14,182 bases of DNA from Myxococcales bacterium. Its GTDB lineage: Bacteria > Myxococcota > Polyangia > Fen-1088. The stretch is from positions 5,646 through 19,827 of the forward strand of contig PMBY01000051.1 in assembly GCA_003153875.1 (NCBI GenBank), given 5' to 3'. A program made the translations under genes and the position numbers. Under the pieces are notes generated by a model. It was not told the origin of the DNA and made no database searches. It was given only the letters and a program-made list of their open reading frames with translations. Shown here in pieces: positions 1-7,680 of the stretch. Position 1 is the first letter of the stretch; the number at the start of each line of letters is the position of its first letter.

Positions 1-992
1 CCGGACAGCACTTCCTTGGCGGCCTTGGAATTCGGGTACTTCTTCACCAGCCGATCGAAAACCGCACGAGCCCGGGCTTCCATGCCGTTCGCCTCGAGCA
101 GGACGCCCAGGCCCATGAGCACGACATCGCCCTTCTCGAAGCCAGCGACCTGAGAAGCCACCGCGTAGTGCTCGGCGGCCTTGAGGAAGCTGGCGTTGAT
201 CTCGGGGCCGAAGGAACGGGCCCCCGCGCCCACCTGCTGGCCGTCGCCGCTGCCCGCCTGCGCCTGCGAGTCCTTTTCGAGTTCCTGGAGGCGCAGGAAG
301 AAGTGCTTGCCCGCGTACAGGTCAGCCAAGTAAAGCTCGTACTTGGCGATGCGCGGGTCGTCAGCCGGAACCGAGGTCAAGAGTGTCTCGATCTTCTGCG
401 CCTTGGCGTCGTCAGGCTTCTTGGCGCGCGCTCGCCACACGGTCTCGTGTTGGGCGTGCAGCTTGGCCAGGTAGGCGGCCACTGGATTCTCCGGCTCGCG
501 CTTTGCCTCTTTGGCAGCGGGCGTCTTGGGCTCGTCAGGCACCGCCGTGGCTGACTCGGGCGCCGCAGCCGACTTCGCGGCAGGCGTCGGGGGCGGAGCC
601 TCCGCAGGCGTCGCTGGCACGGGCGCCGCGACCGCGCCCAGCTTTTCTGTGAGGGCCTGCTGCTGCTTCTTGAGATCCTCCATCTCCTTGATGTGGCCGT
701 CGATCTCCTGCTTGAGCGCCGGGGTGACGTGCTTTTCCTTACGCAGGTATTCGTGGAAGCTGGCCAGCGCCTTGTCCGGGGCGCCCATGTTCTGGTAGCA
801 GCGCCCGATGTTGTAGATGTACATCGGGTGGATGTATTGGGCGAAGAGCTGGGAGTAGATGTCGATCGCCTCCTGGTACTTCCCCGCCGCGAAGAATGCG
901 CGCGCGGTTTGCTCGCGCGGGTCGTTCTTGGGCGCCTTGGCGGCGGCCCCGAGCAGGAGCAGGATAGCGATTCCAGTTGCAATGCGCCTCAT
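1..992 (-). CDS. Exported TPR-repeat protein (3' end outside window)
   Basis: The reading frame stays open from the ATG at 992 through base 1, giving 330 complete codons; the C-terminus lies beyond the window. Residues 1-20 form a signal peptide (two Arg, then a run of Ile/Leu ending in Ala-Ala-Ala-Lys-Ala) with no lipobox Cys, so a periplasmic location is likely. Residues 28-85 are a TPR pair (AGKYQEAIDIYSQLF, then YNIGRCYQNMGAPDKALASF). Residues 92-118 are charged and probably helical or coiled coil, and 120-165 are an Ala/Pro/Lys-rich linker. Residues 267-330 hold further TPR-like helices ending in YPNSKAAKEVL. This layout is common in myxobacterial hypothetical TPR proteins encoded next to kinases. 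It has no enzyme motif and is probably a scaffold or envelope protein. It is divergent from the kinase across a 209-base spacer. The start is supported by a good Shine-Dalgarno sequence. Confidence 0.85.
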   Translation of the reverse strand, partial: MRRIATGIAILLLLGAAAKAPKNDPREQTARAFFAAGKYQEAIDIYSQLFAQYIHPMYIYNIGRCYQNMGAPDKALASFHEYLRKEKHVTPALKQEIDGHIKEMEDLKKQQQALTEKLGAVAAPVPATPAEAPPPTPAAKSAAAPESATAVPDEPKTPAAKEAKREPENPVAAYLAKLHAQHETVWRARAKKPDDAKAQKIETLLTSVPADDPRIAKYELYLADLYAGKHFFLRLQELEKDSQAQAGSGDGQQVGAGARSFGPEINASFLKAAEHYAVASQVAGFEKGDVVLMGLGVLLEANGMEARARAVFDRLVKKYPNSKAAKEVLS

Positions 993-998
993 CGGCGG

Positions 999-1004
999 TC
1001 CTCC
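999..1004 (-). promoter_or_regulatory. Ribosome binding site of the exported TPR protein
   Basis: On the minus strand GGAGGA lies 6 bases before the ATG at 992, which fixes that start and makes the signal peptide the true N-terminus. It is the clearest Shine-Dalgarno sequence in the window. Confidence 0.7.
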
Positions 1005-1201
1005 ATAAACCCGAGGGCCGCGGTCACGGCTCTCGGGTGTGCCCAGGGTACCCGAGATGGCCCCCGGCCGTCCACACTGCTGGGCGGGCCATACGACACT
1101 TGAATCCGGTGGCGGATTGCCGCATCCTCGTGCGCGGTGAGTTCATTGGTTTTCCTTGGCAGGACCGGCTTTTCCCGGCCGATGACGGCTCGCGGTCTTC
1201 C

Positions 1202-2575
1202 ATGAGCGACGACTCGTCCAGCGAACAGAATCTCCCCGGCGGTACCCAGGTCGGCGAGTACGTGATCGAGCGCAAGCTCGGTGAAGGCGGCATGGGGTCG
1301 GTGTACGCCGGCGTGCAGCCGCTGATTGGCAAGCAGGTCGCCATCAAGGTGGTGGCCGCCATGTGGGCCCGCAACGAGCAGGTGACCAAGCGCTTCCTCG
1401 AGGAAGCCCGCGCTGTCAATCAGATCCGGCACCCCCACATCATCGACATCTTTTCGTTCGGGGTTCTGCCCGACGGCCGCCCCTACTTCGTGATGGAGTT
1501 TCTCCAGGGCGAGAGCCTGGAGGACGCGCTGGAGAAGGGCCACGTCACCAACCGCGAGGTGCTCCTGCTGATGCACCAGCTGTGCGACGCGCTCGGGGCT
1601 GCGCACGCGGCCGGGTTCGTGCACCGCGATCTCAAGCCCGAGAACCTGTGGATCGCGCGCCTGCCCAACCAGGAGCCTTCGCTCAAGATCCTCGATTTCG
1701 GCATCGCCAAGAACCTGAGTGTGCCCAACGCCAAGGTGACCGTGGATGGGCAGATCCTGGGCACAGCCCAGTACATGGCGCCGGAGCAGGCCATGGCCAC
1801 CCCCGTGGATGGCCGCACCGATGTCTACGCGCTGGGCGTGATTCTCTATCGCATCCTGACCGGCGCCTTGCCCTTCGATGGCGAGACTGCCTACGCGGTG
1901 GTGACCAAGCACGTGACCGAGGCGCCGGTGCCGCTGTCGCGCCTGCGTCCTATCCAGCCGGCGCTCGAGGCGGTGGTGCTCGACTGTCTAGCCAAGAACC
2001 CGGCGCAGCGTCCACAGAGCGTGGGCGATCTCTGGGCGCGGCTCGAGCCCGAGCTGGAAGACTGGGCGGGTCCGGCGGTGATCTCGCCGGGCAAGGTGGC
2101 GCGCACCGGGACCGCACGACCGGCGAGCTCGGCGACGTCCGCGCGCACGACCCCACTTGCGGCCAGCACTTCGCGCGCCAGCATTCCTCCCGTCGCTGGC
2201 GTCACCCGGGTGCAGGCCCCGAGCAAGGGGTCTGGCGGTCGGACCGCGGTGGTGGCAGGGGCCGTAGCCGTCGTGGTGGTAGCGGTCGGGGTGGGCATTT
2301 TCCTTGGTCGTGGCTCTTCGCCGGCCCCTTCATCTGCAACCAGCAACGCTATTTTCGATACTCGGCCGAAGCTGCCAGCCGCGGCTCCGCTTCCACCTGC
2401 GACAGTGGCAGCCCCGGCGGTCCCCGACGCTCGGCCGGCCGAGGCTGCGCGTGATGCTGGCGTCGCGATTGCGCCAGCAGCGACTCCCGCCCTGCCGCCT
2501 TCGTCTGAACCCGCCAAGAAGCATCACCGCGAGCGACGAAACCCCGAAGGCGGCGGCGAGCCCCTGCCGCTGTAG
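1202..2575 (+). CDS. Transmembrane Ser/Thr protein kinase (Hanks type)
   Basis: A 457-residue kinase that transfers phosphate from ATP to Ser/Thr of proteins. The domain spans residues 20-285: glycine loop GEGGMGSVY (27-35), VAIK with Lys49, an alpha-C Glu at 67/68, catalytic HRDLKPEN (141-148, base Asp143), DFG (165-167) and APE (193-195). All catalytic residues are present, so it should be active. A Thr/Ser/Ala linker leads to a single membrane span at 348-369. A ~88-residue tail rich in Ala and Pro follows, with a basic patch near its end (KKHHRERR); no PASTA or other known sensor domain is visible. The topology would be kinase inside and tail outside. The frame stays open upstream to 977, but I start at the ATG at 1202 because the kinase N-terminus follows it and the upstream residues look non-coding. 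No strong ribosome site is seen. The target is unknown; the divergent TPR protein is a possible partner. Confidence 0.93.
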   Translation: MSDDSSSEQNLPGGTQVGEYVIERKLGEGGMGSVYAGVQPLIGKQVAIKVVAAMWARNEQVTKRFLEEARAVNQIRHPHIIDIFSFGVLPDGRPYFVMEFLQGESLEDALEKGHVTNREVLLLMHQLCDALGAAHAAGFVHRDLKPENLWIARLPNQEPSLKILDFGIAKNLSVPNAKVTVDGQILGTAQYMAPEQAMATPVDGRTDVYALGVILYRILTGALPFDGETAYAVVTKHVTEAPVPLSRLRPIQPALEAVVLDCLAKNPAQRPQSVGDLWARLEPELEDWAGPAVISPGKVARTGTARPASSATSARTTPLAASTSRASIPPVAGVTRVQAPSKGSGGRTAVVAGAVAVVVVAVGVGIFLGRGSSPAPSSATSNAIFDTRPKLPAAAPLPPATVAAPAVPDARPAEAARDAGVAIAPAATPALPPSSEPAKKHHRERRNPEGGGEPLPL

Positions 2576-2593
2576 TACGACAGCTTCACGAGT

Positions 2594-3091
2594 TCAACAG
2601 GCACGCCAGAGTACTATTGCCCCGAACCCGAGAACGGCGATGATTCTGACGAGTCTCTCGGTCTTGGCCAAGGTCAGTCTCGTGCGTCTGCGCGGCGTTC
2701 CGGCCAGGCGCTCGGCTGCGGGCGAGTCCTTTCCCGCCGCGGGCTGATCGAGCACGACGGAACGCGACTGGCTCGTGTCCACGGCTACGTGGCGGCCGAT
2801 CTGCTCGAACAGCTTGTAGTAGTCCGGCGTCAGGCGCGAGGACAAACTGATTCTCTTGCCCGACGACCCCCAGTAGATAGCCATTGTCAGATCGCCTTCA
2901 GACGTGAGGCGCTCAACGGCTCGCTGGACGTCGTCCCACGGGATGTAGTCGTCGCGGCCGCGGAGCCAGTTGCGATACTTGATGCCGTTCTCGTCAACGT
3001 CGATCTTGTCGGCCTTGACAGCGGCCACCAACACCAGTGCCGCCAGCAGCACTGCGCCTAAACAAGCAATCACGATAATCGACGAGATCAT
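2594..3091 (-). CDS. Small two-span membrane protein, PH-like fold suspected
   Basis: A 165-residue protein from the ATG at 3091; a GTG at 3109 in the same frame would add six residues, and neither start has a clear ribosome site. Residues 1-24 are a hydrophobic segment. A soluble part follows with an alternating polar pattern (DKIDVDENGIKYRNWL, then YIPWDDVQRAVE). That style, in which IPWDDV follows an aromatic/Arg strand, is typical of bacterial PH-like or YcxB-type membrane proteins. A second span lies close to the C-terminus (RIIAVLGFGAIVLW). The soluble part would face one side between the two spans. It converges on the kinase gene, with 18 bases between the stop codons and no visible terminator. 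I do not recognise a specific family; function unknown. Confidence 0.65.
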   Translation of the reverse strand: MISSIIVIACLGAVLLAALVLVAAVKADKIDVDENGIKYRNWLRGRDDYIPWDDVQRAVERLTSEGDLTMAIYWGSSGKRISLSSRLTPDYYKLFEQIGRHVAVDTSQSRSVVLDQPAAGKDSPAAERLAGTPRRRTRLTLAKTERLVRIIAVLGFGAIVLWRAC

Positions 3092-3109
3092 TCGCCAGTA
3101 GACCACCAC

Positions 3110-3606
3110 ACCTGGTGCCGCGGAACAACAGCCAACGGGGGTCTACCGGGAATGGAAGGTGTCGCGCCTTCAGGCTGACGTCGCCCGCGCCAGGTTTCTG
3201 ACGCCGGCCATGCCACAGGGCCCAGTCCACAGGATTTCGGCAGCAGGCGCCTGGCGCGCCCCTTGCTTGGTGTCTGCCGAGAGGCCTCTCATGTACAAGC
3301 GAATTGCGAGCTGTCGGATCTGTGGCAACCAGAATCTGGTCAAGTGAAGGAAAAATGGCGCTTGTTCGGACTATGCTCCTGACAAAGCGCTCGACAAAAT
3401 CCTCGCCGCCTTCTGGTACAAGACGAGGTTGGCGAGATAGACATCGGCCAACCGCATGCCTGCGACGCCGCCGCTAAAGGATACACCTCGAGACGCCGAG
3501 GATCCTACCAGCTACCCATGCACTGTCCCACGAGAGTCCCGCTGCACGAATTCTTCCAACCTGTCGTCCGGTGCCCAACCGTGCAAGAGCGCCTTGCGGA
3601 TTACCG
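3110..3606. other. Gene-poor stretch with methyltransferase stump
   Basis: About 500 bases between the minus-strand membrane protein and glf. The only recognisable content is the 5' stump of a methyltransferase at 3291-3440. After it, 3441-3606 is open in more than one frame, but none gives a protein I recognise. I find no convincing promoter, terminator hairpin or RNA gene. The promoter of the glf operon should lie here, yet no clear -35/-10 pair is visible. Confidence 0.5.
3291..3440 (+). pseudogene. Remnant of a C-methyltransferase (zinc-binding N-terminus)
   Basis: From the ATG at 3291 the frame reads 18 residues, including SCRICGNQNLV, and stops at a TGA (3345-3347). A start of the type MYKRI-x-x-CRICGN-x-NLV is the opening of the zinc-binding domain (Methyltransf_13) of sugar C-methyltransferases, where Cys8 and Cys11 would be the first two zinc ligands; the family is normally about 400 residues. 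A purine-rich GAGAGG lies 6 bases before the ATG. Past the TGA the same frame stays open to the TAG at 3438-3440 and looks coding (DKALDKILAAFWYKTRLA), but I cannot align that part with the family, so an internal deletion is likely. It is a dead gene fragment upstream of glf. Confidence 0.6.
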
Positions 3607-4758
3607 ATGAAGCGAAACATCCTCATCGTGGGCGCCGGGCTCTACGGGGCCGTCTGCGCACATACGCTGACCAAGGCCGGACACCGTGTCCGGGTCATGG
3701 AAAGGCGAGGGCACGTGGGCGGAAACTGTTACACGCGCTACTGCGAACCCGCTGGTTGCCATCAGCACGTCTATGGCGCACACGTCTTTCACACAAGCAG
3801 CAAGCGCATCTGGCAGTACGTTACACAGCTGACTGAATTTCACAGCTACGTCAACCGCGTAAAGGTGAATTTCCGTGGCGCCATTTACAGCTTTCCCATA
3901 AACCTGCTTACCCTGCATCAACTGTATGGAGTTCAGTCACCAAGCGAAGCCATTCGCAAGCTAGGGGAAGTCCGCATCCCCATTCAAAGCGCCGAGACCC
4001 TAGAAGACTATTGTCTGTCGACCGTCGGTCCGGAGATCTACCGAATCTTCTTCGAGGGATACACGACGAAGCAGTGGAACCGTCACCCGCGCGAGCTCCC
4101 CGCCCACATCATCAAGCGCCTCCCGATTCGGATGGATTTCAACGACAATTACTACAACGACACGTACCAGGGCATCCCGAGCAACGGCTACACGGCGCTC
4201 TTCGAGCGTCTACTCGAGGGCATCCCGGTCGAGCTCGACGTCGATTTCCTTACGGCTCGAGACGAAAACATAGATAGGCACGATCTAACAATATACACCG
4301 GCCCTATTGACGCCTTCTTCCGCCACTCTCGCGGCGCACTCGAGTATCGCTCGCTGCGCTTTGAGACGACCCTTCTCGACTCAAACGACTTTCAGGGCAA
4401 CGCCGTAATCAACTACACGGACCGTGAAACGCCGTGGACACGGATTGTCGAGCACAAGCACTTTGGCCCATCGAACACAAGCAGCCAGACGCTTATCACC
4501 CGCGAATTCCCGCTCGACTGGCAATCCGGCCTACCCGAATACTATCCGGTGAACGATTCGAAGAACAAGGCTCTACTTCGCGCCTATCAACGAGACGCTC
4601 TGGCCCTTCACCCCAAGGTACACTTTGGAGGAAGACTTGCCCAATACCGGTATTACGATATGGACCAAGTGATCGGCGCCGCCCTCCACTACTGTGGTCC
4701 CGTGGATCCGGCGGTCGCGGCTTTGTCTTCATCTTCGGCAAACGAGAACACGCTATGA
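3607..4758 (+). CDS. glf: UDP-galactopyranose mutase
   Basis: A 383-residue FAD enzyme that converts UDP-galactopyranose to UDP-galactofuranose, the donor for galactofuranose in surface glycans; the family is usually 365-400 residues. The N-terminal dinucleotide fold is clear: GAGLYGAVCA (9-18), an acidic residue at 32 and GGN (38-40). Family signatures follow: YGAHVFHT (56-63), SYVNRVKV with YSFPINL (80-100), EGYTTKQW (150-157), RLPIR (171-175, containing the catalytic-region arginine), EYYPVND (311-317) and the flavin-end motif GGRLAQYRYYDMDQV (341-355). No part is missing. I start at the ATG at 3607, just before KRNILIVGAG; an upstream in-frame start at 3571 would add 12 unlikely residues. 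No strong ribosome site. First gene of a four-gene operon; its stop overlaps the next start as ATGA. Confidence 0.96.
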   Translation: MKRNILIVGAGLYGAVCAHTLTKAGHRVRVMERRGHVGGNCYTRYCEPAGCHQHVYGAHVFHTSSKRIWQYVTQLTEFHSYVNRVKVNFRGAIYSFPINLLTLHQLYGVQSPSEAIRKLGEVRIPIQSAETLEDYCLSTVGPEIYRIFFEGYTTKQWNRHPRELPAHIIKRLPIRMDFNDNYYNDTYQGIPSNGYTALFERLLEGIPVELDVDFLTARDENIDRHDLTIYTGPIDAFFRHSRGALEYRSLRFETTLLDSNDFQGNAVINYTDRETPWTRIVEHKHFGPSNTSSQTLITREFPLDWQSGLPEYYPVNDSKNKALLRAYQRDALALHPKVHFGGRLAQYRYYDMDQVIGAALHYCGPVDPAVAALSSSSANENTL

Positions 4759-5738
4759 AGAAGCGTTGGCGTCAGGTAATCCTCATTTGCCCGAATTCCG
4801 TGACAGGCGGGCCCGAAGCACTTCACCAGCTTGGTCATATGGTGAACAAACTCGGCGGAGACGCCCGTTTCGCCTACTTTGGGGGACGCTGCAAACTTCA
4901 GATCGACAAGGACCGACTTCTTTGCGAGCTCGACCCCAACTGTGAACCACTTTCGGCATATGCAGCCTACAACCCCACCGTGATCACCGAGATCAAGCTT
5001 GACACCGATATTCTGCTTGTCTTCCCCGAGATCCTTGCCGAGTTGGCTGCCGGAGTTCGCGGCGTAGCCACGGCCGTCTGGTGGCTTTCCGTGGACAACG
5101 CTCTTCGCCAGAACGTGAATCTGACCTATCCCAGCTCTCGCAAGCTCTATTTCGCCAACACCGAGCTCATCCACTTCTTTCAGTCCTACTATGCTCACGA
5201 CTTTTTGCGCCAGAATGGCGCCCAGACGGTCTATCCGCTGTTCGACTACGTGTCATCGGAATTTCGCTTCGCAGATCCCGGCGAGCCGTCTCCACGCGAG
5301 AAGATTGCATTCTTCCCCTCCAAAGGGGGAGAGCTGGCGAAAAGCTTCTTCGAGCGCGCACCCGACCTTCAACCGATGCCCATCGCCAACATGACGCGGG
5401 CGCAAGTGTCTCAAGCTCTAGCGACGTCCGCCATCTATATTGACTTCGGCCATCACCCAGGAAAGGATCGCGTGCCACGTGAGGCCTCTGTCGCGGGTGC
5501 AGTCGTTCTTCTGCACCAGGTCGGCGCCGCGAATTTCTACCTCGACCACCCGCTCGACCAGCGCTACCTGTTCACGCAAAAGAGCATCGAGACCGGCGCG
5601 CTGGCCGGGCTCGTACGGACGATCCTCGCGGAGAGAGAGAAGCATCTGGCGGCGCAGGGGGCCTATCGCCAACGGATCGCGAACGAACTGCACGAATTCG
5701 AGCTGCAAGTATCCAACGCCTTTTTCGCACCGACCTGA
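4755..5738 (+). CDS. Putative GT-B-like glycosyltransferase
   Basis: A 327-residue cytoplasmic protein whose ATG overlaps the glf stop (ATGA, 4755-4758), so translation is probably coupled. The N-terminal half starts with a strand and a glycine-rich turn (VILICPNSVTGGPEALHQL, 8-26), as in GT-B transferases. The second half contains AFFPSKGGE (185-193) and DFGHHPGKDRVPREA (230-244), followed by a small-residue loop and NFYLDHPLDQRY. The HPGKDR-PREA block, with its Glu-containing C-terminal helix, matches a group of uncharacterised proteins in capsule and O-antigen clusters and sits where GT-B enzymes bind the nucleotide sugar. The position after glf makes a galactofuranosyl or neighbouring sugar transfer plausible, but donor and acceptor cannot be read from the sequence. 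An upstream in-frame opening to 4434 lies inside glf and is ignored. Confidence 0.8.
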   Translation: MKKRWRQVILICPNSVTGGPEALHQLGHMVNKLGGDARFAYFGGRCKLQIDKDRLLCELDPNCEPLSAYAAYNPTVITEIKLDTDILLVFPEILAELAAGVRGVATAVWWLSVDNALRQNVNLTYPSSRKLYFANTELIHFFQSYYAHDFLRQNGAQTVYPLFDYVSSEFRFADPGEPSPREKIAFFPSKGGELAKSFFERAPDLQPMPIANMTRAQVSQALATSAIYIDFGHHPGKDRVPREASVAGAVVLLHQVGAANFYLDHPLDQRYLFTQKSIETGALAGLVRTILAEREKHLAAQGAYRQRIANELHEFELQVSNAFFAPT

Positions 5739-5763
5739 AGCCTCGTTCCGTCGCGTGCCTACC

Positions 5764-7644
5764 ATGACAACGAGCCCAGCCTCCGACCTCTTCACTTCGA
5801 GTCAAGTCAAGACGTTCGAGCACCTTCTAAACGCCCATCTGAACTCACCTGAAGACGATTCTCTAGCGAGTCAGGTTCTCGCATTTCGTCGCCAGATGGT
5901 GGACCTTCTTCAAGCTTGCGGGCCCAACCAGATCCAATCGCTTTTCCAAGGCACGTTTGGGTCCGTTTTTCGCGCCCTGGTCGCGGCAAACTTTTCGACG
6001 TCGCCGCCCGATAGCCAGGCAGCGGCGTCATCCGCCAAACTCGCCGAGAGCTGCCTGGCTCAGTCAGACTCTTCTTTCGATGTTCGCCCGCTTCTTTCCT
6101 GCATGCTGCTCATTCAAGCCCACCAAATCAAGCTACCGAATCTGCTGCGCTCCGTGCCCGATTGGCTCTTCGACGACTACCTAGCCTACCTTCTGCAGGC
6201 TCCCCCGGTCTTTCTCCATGCTACCGAAGCCGACGACTACGCCGCGCACATGCAGTCGTGTCTCCGAGCACTTTGGGACGAAATCTCGCGTGCCCCCGAT
6301 CAGCCGCGCACTCGCCGCGCGGCTCACGCCTTCATCGCGAAAGCCAATTTCATTCCCCTGTACTTCGCAAACAGCAACACCCGCGAACTGGCAACCCTTC
6401 GGGCCTCGATAATTGAGCATTTCTTGCGTAGCCAGGGCGCTGCCATAGACGCCAGTTTTTCCATCGAGAGCACCGTCTCCAGAAAGACTCGAGTCGGCTT
6501 TCTCAATGCTCACTTTGGCCAGCAGACTGAGACCCACGTCGCCCTCCCTACGTTTAGGCTCGATCGCGACAGGTTCGAGGTCTGCCTCTTCTCTCTTCTC
6601 AGTAATCCTGGCGCGGTCGAAACCTACTGCCGCTCCCTTGCCGACGCCTACACACTTCTGCCTCCGGCTCTCGACGCTCAGGTTCGCACTCTCCGTGCGG
6701 CCAACCTCGACGTCATCATCGTTGGCACCAACGTGACAGCTGTCACCAACCAGGTGTCTCTCATCGCGTCGCATCGGCTTGCGCCAATCCAGCTTGTCAC
6801 CTACTGCTCCCCTGTCAGCACCGGGATGCGGAACATTGACGGATACATCTCGGGAACGCTCAACCATCACTCTGGCCTGGATGAGCACTTCTCCGAGAAA
6901 CTCTGTTATTGCGATGGCCCCCCCGGCTGCCTCGACTATTCAATCGAGCCACAGGGAACCCTGAAGACGATCAGGCGATGCGACCTGGGACTTCCAGACG
7001 ACGCGGTCGTGTTTGTGAACGCCGCCGCATGCTTCAAGATCCTGCCGGAGATGCAGGACACGTGGACGAAGATCCTAGCTGCCATTCCGCATGCACGCCT
7101 CCTCCTCCTCCCATTCAATCCCAATTGGTCAAGGACATTTCCCGTCAAGCAGTTTGAGTCTTCCCTGTCGCGCGTTCTTCGACGTCACGGCCTTTCAAGT
7201 GACAGAGTGAGCCTTGCCCCGTCTCTGCCAACCCGCAGCGATGTCAAAAGCGTCGAGGCACTCGCTGACATCTATCTGGATACGTTCCCCTTCTCGGGAA
7301 GCATCTCGGTGATCGATGCGCTGGAACTCGGCCTTCCCACCGTTGTGTGGGAAGGCGAAACGCACCGTTCACGCATGGCCTCTGCCTTGCTGCGCGAGCT
7401 CGACCTACCCGAGCTCATTGCCACCGATCAAGACAGCTACATTGACCAGTCGGTCGCTCTCGCATGCGATAACGCATTCCGCGACCGCTTGAAGACAACC
7501 ATCGCCGAACGAATGGCGCGCCGCCCTCGCTTCATCGATCCCGGCGCCTACGGTCGTCAGCTGAGCATTCTCCTCGAAAGGCTAGTCCGCGAACATCGTG
7601 CTGCCCAAAGATTGACCGAAGCGTCAGCGCCTCAAGTGGCCTAG
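5764..7644 (+). CDS. GT41-family glycosyltransferase without TPRs (HMW1C/OGT-like)
   Basis: A 626-residue protein. Residues 1-235 look all-helical and match no repeat I know. The GT-B catalytic part follows: VGFLNAHFGQQTETHVALP (244-262), with His258 aligning to the OGT histidine in its SHLM-type motif; an HFSEKLCYCDGPPGCLDY block (375-392); FVNAAACFKILPE (417-429), with Lys425 aligning to the UDP-phosphate-binding lysine; and DIYLDTFPFSGSISVIDAL (502-520) plus GETHRSRMASALL (531-543) for the UDP site. The Thr-rich loop normal in OGT is Ser-Ile-Ser here. Length and layout (helical N-terminus, no TPR, about 165 residues between the His and Lys) resemble HMW1C-type N-glycosyltransferases. The alternative is a SPINDLY-like enzyme acting on a glycan. 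It starts 25 bases after the preceding gene, with no clear ribosome site. Confidence 0.85.
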   Translation: MTTSPASDLFTSSQVKTFEHLLNAHLNSPEDDSLASQVLAFRRQMVDLLQACGPNQIQSLFQGTFGSVFRALVAANFSTSPPDSQAAASSAKLAESCLAQSDSSFDVRPLLSCMLLIQAHQIKLPNLLRSVPDWLFDDYLAYLLQAPPVFLHATEADDYAAHMQSCLRALWDEISRAPDQPRTRRAAHAFIAKANFIPLYFANSNTRELATLRASIIEHFLRSQGAAIDASFSIESTVSRKTRVGFLNAHFGQQTETHVALPTFRLDRDRFEVCLFSLLSNPGAVETYCRSLADAYTLLPPALDAQVRTLRAANLDVIIVGTNVTAVTNQVSLIASHRLAPIQLVTYCSPVSTGMRNIDGYISGTLNHHSGLDEHFSEKLCYCDGPPGCLDYSIEPQGTLKTIRRCDLGLPDDAVVFVNAAACFKILPEMQDTWTKILAAIPHARLLLLPFNPNWSRTFPVKQFESSLSRVLRRHGLSSDRVSLAPSLPTRSDVKSVEALADIYLDTFPFSGSISVIDALELGLPTVVWEGETHRSRMASALLRELDLPELIATDQDSYIDQSVALACDNAFRDRLKTTIAERMARRPRFIDPGAYGRQLSILLERLVREHRAAQRLTEASAPQVA

Positions 7645-7680
7645 GCAATCCTCCGAGGAACCATTGGATGCATTTGCGCG

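Noticed and set aside
377..982. 201-codon minus-strand frame, Ser/Arg-rich
   Set aside because: It is a shifted frame of the exported TPR protein, which has a signal peptide, TPRs and a ribosome site.
989..1912. 307-codon minus-strand frame over the kinase
   Set aside because: It lies opposite the conserved kinase motifs and has no family features of its own.
1363..2454. 363-codon plus-strand frame overlapping the kinase
   Set aside because: Its composition is Arg/Gly/Pro-rich, as expected of a shifted frame in GC-rich DNA; the kinase frame explains the region.
3345..3347. TGA in the methyltransferase stump as a selenocysteine or readthrough codon
   Set aside because: No Sec insertion hairpin or Sec-type motif is seen, and the downstream residues do not continue the methyltransferase family pattern.
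4434..4754. N-terminal extension of the second operon gene
   Set aside because: It lies wholly inside glf in another frame; the ATG overlapping the glf stop is the natural start.
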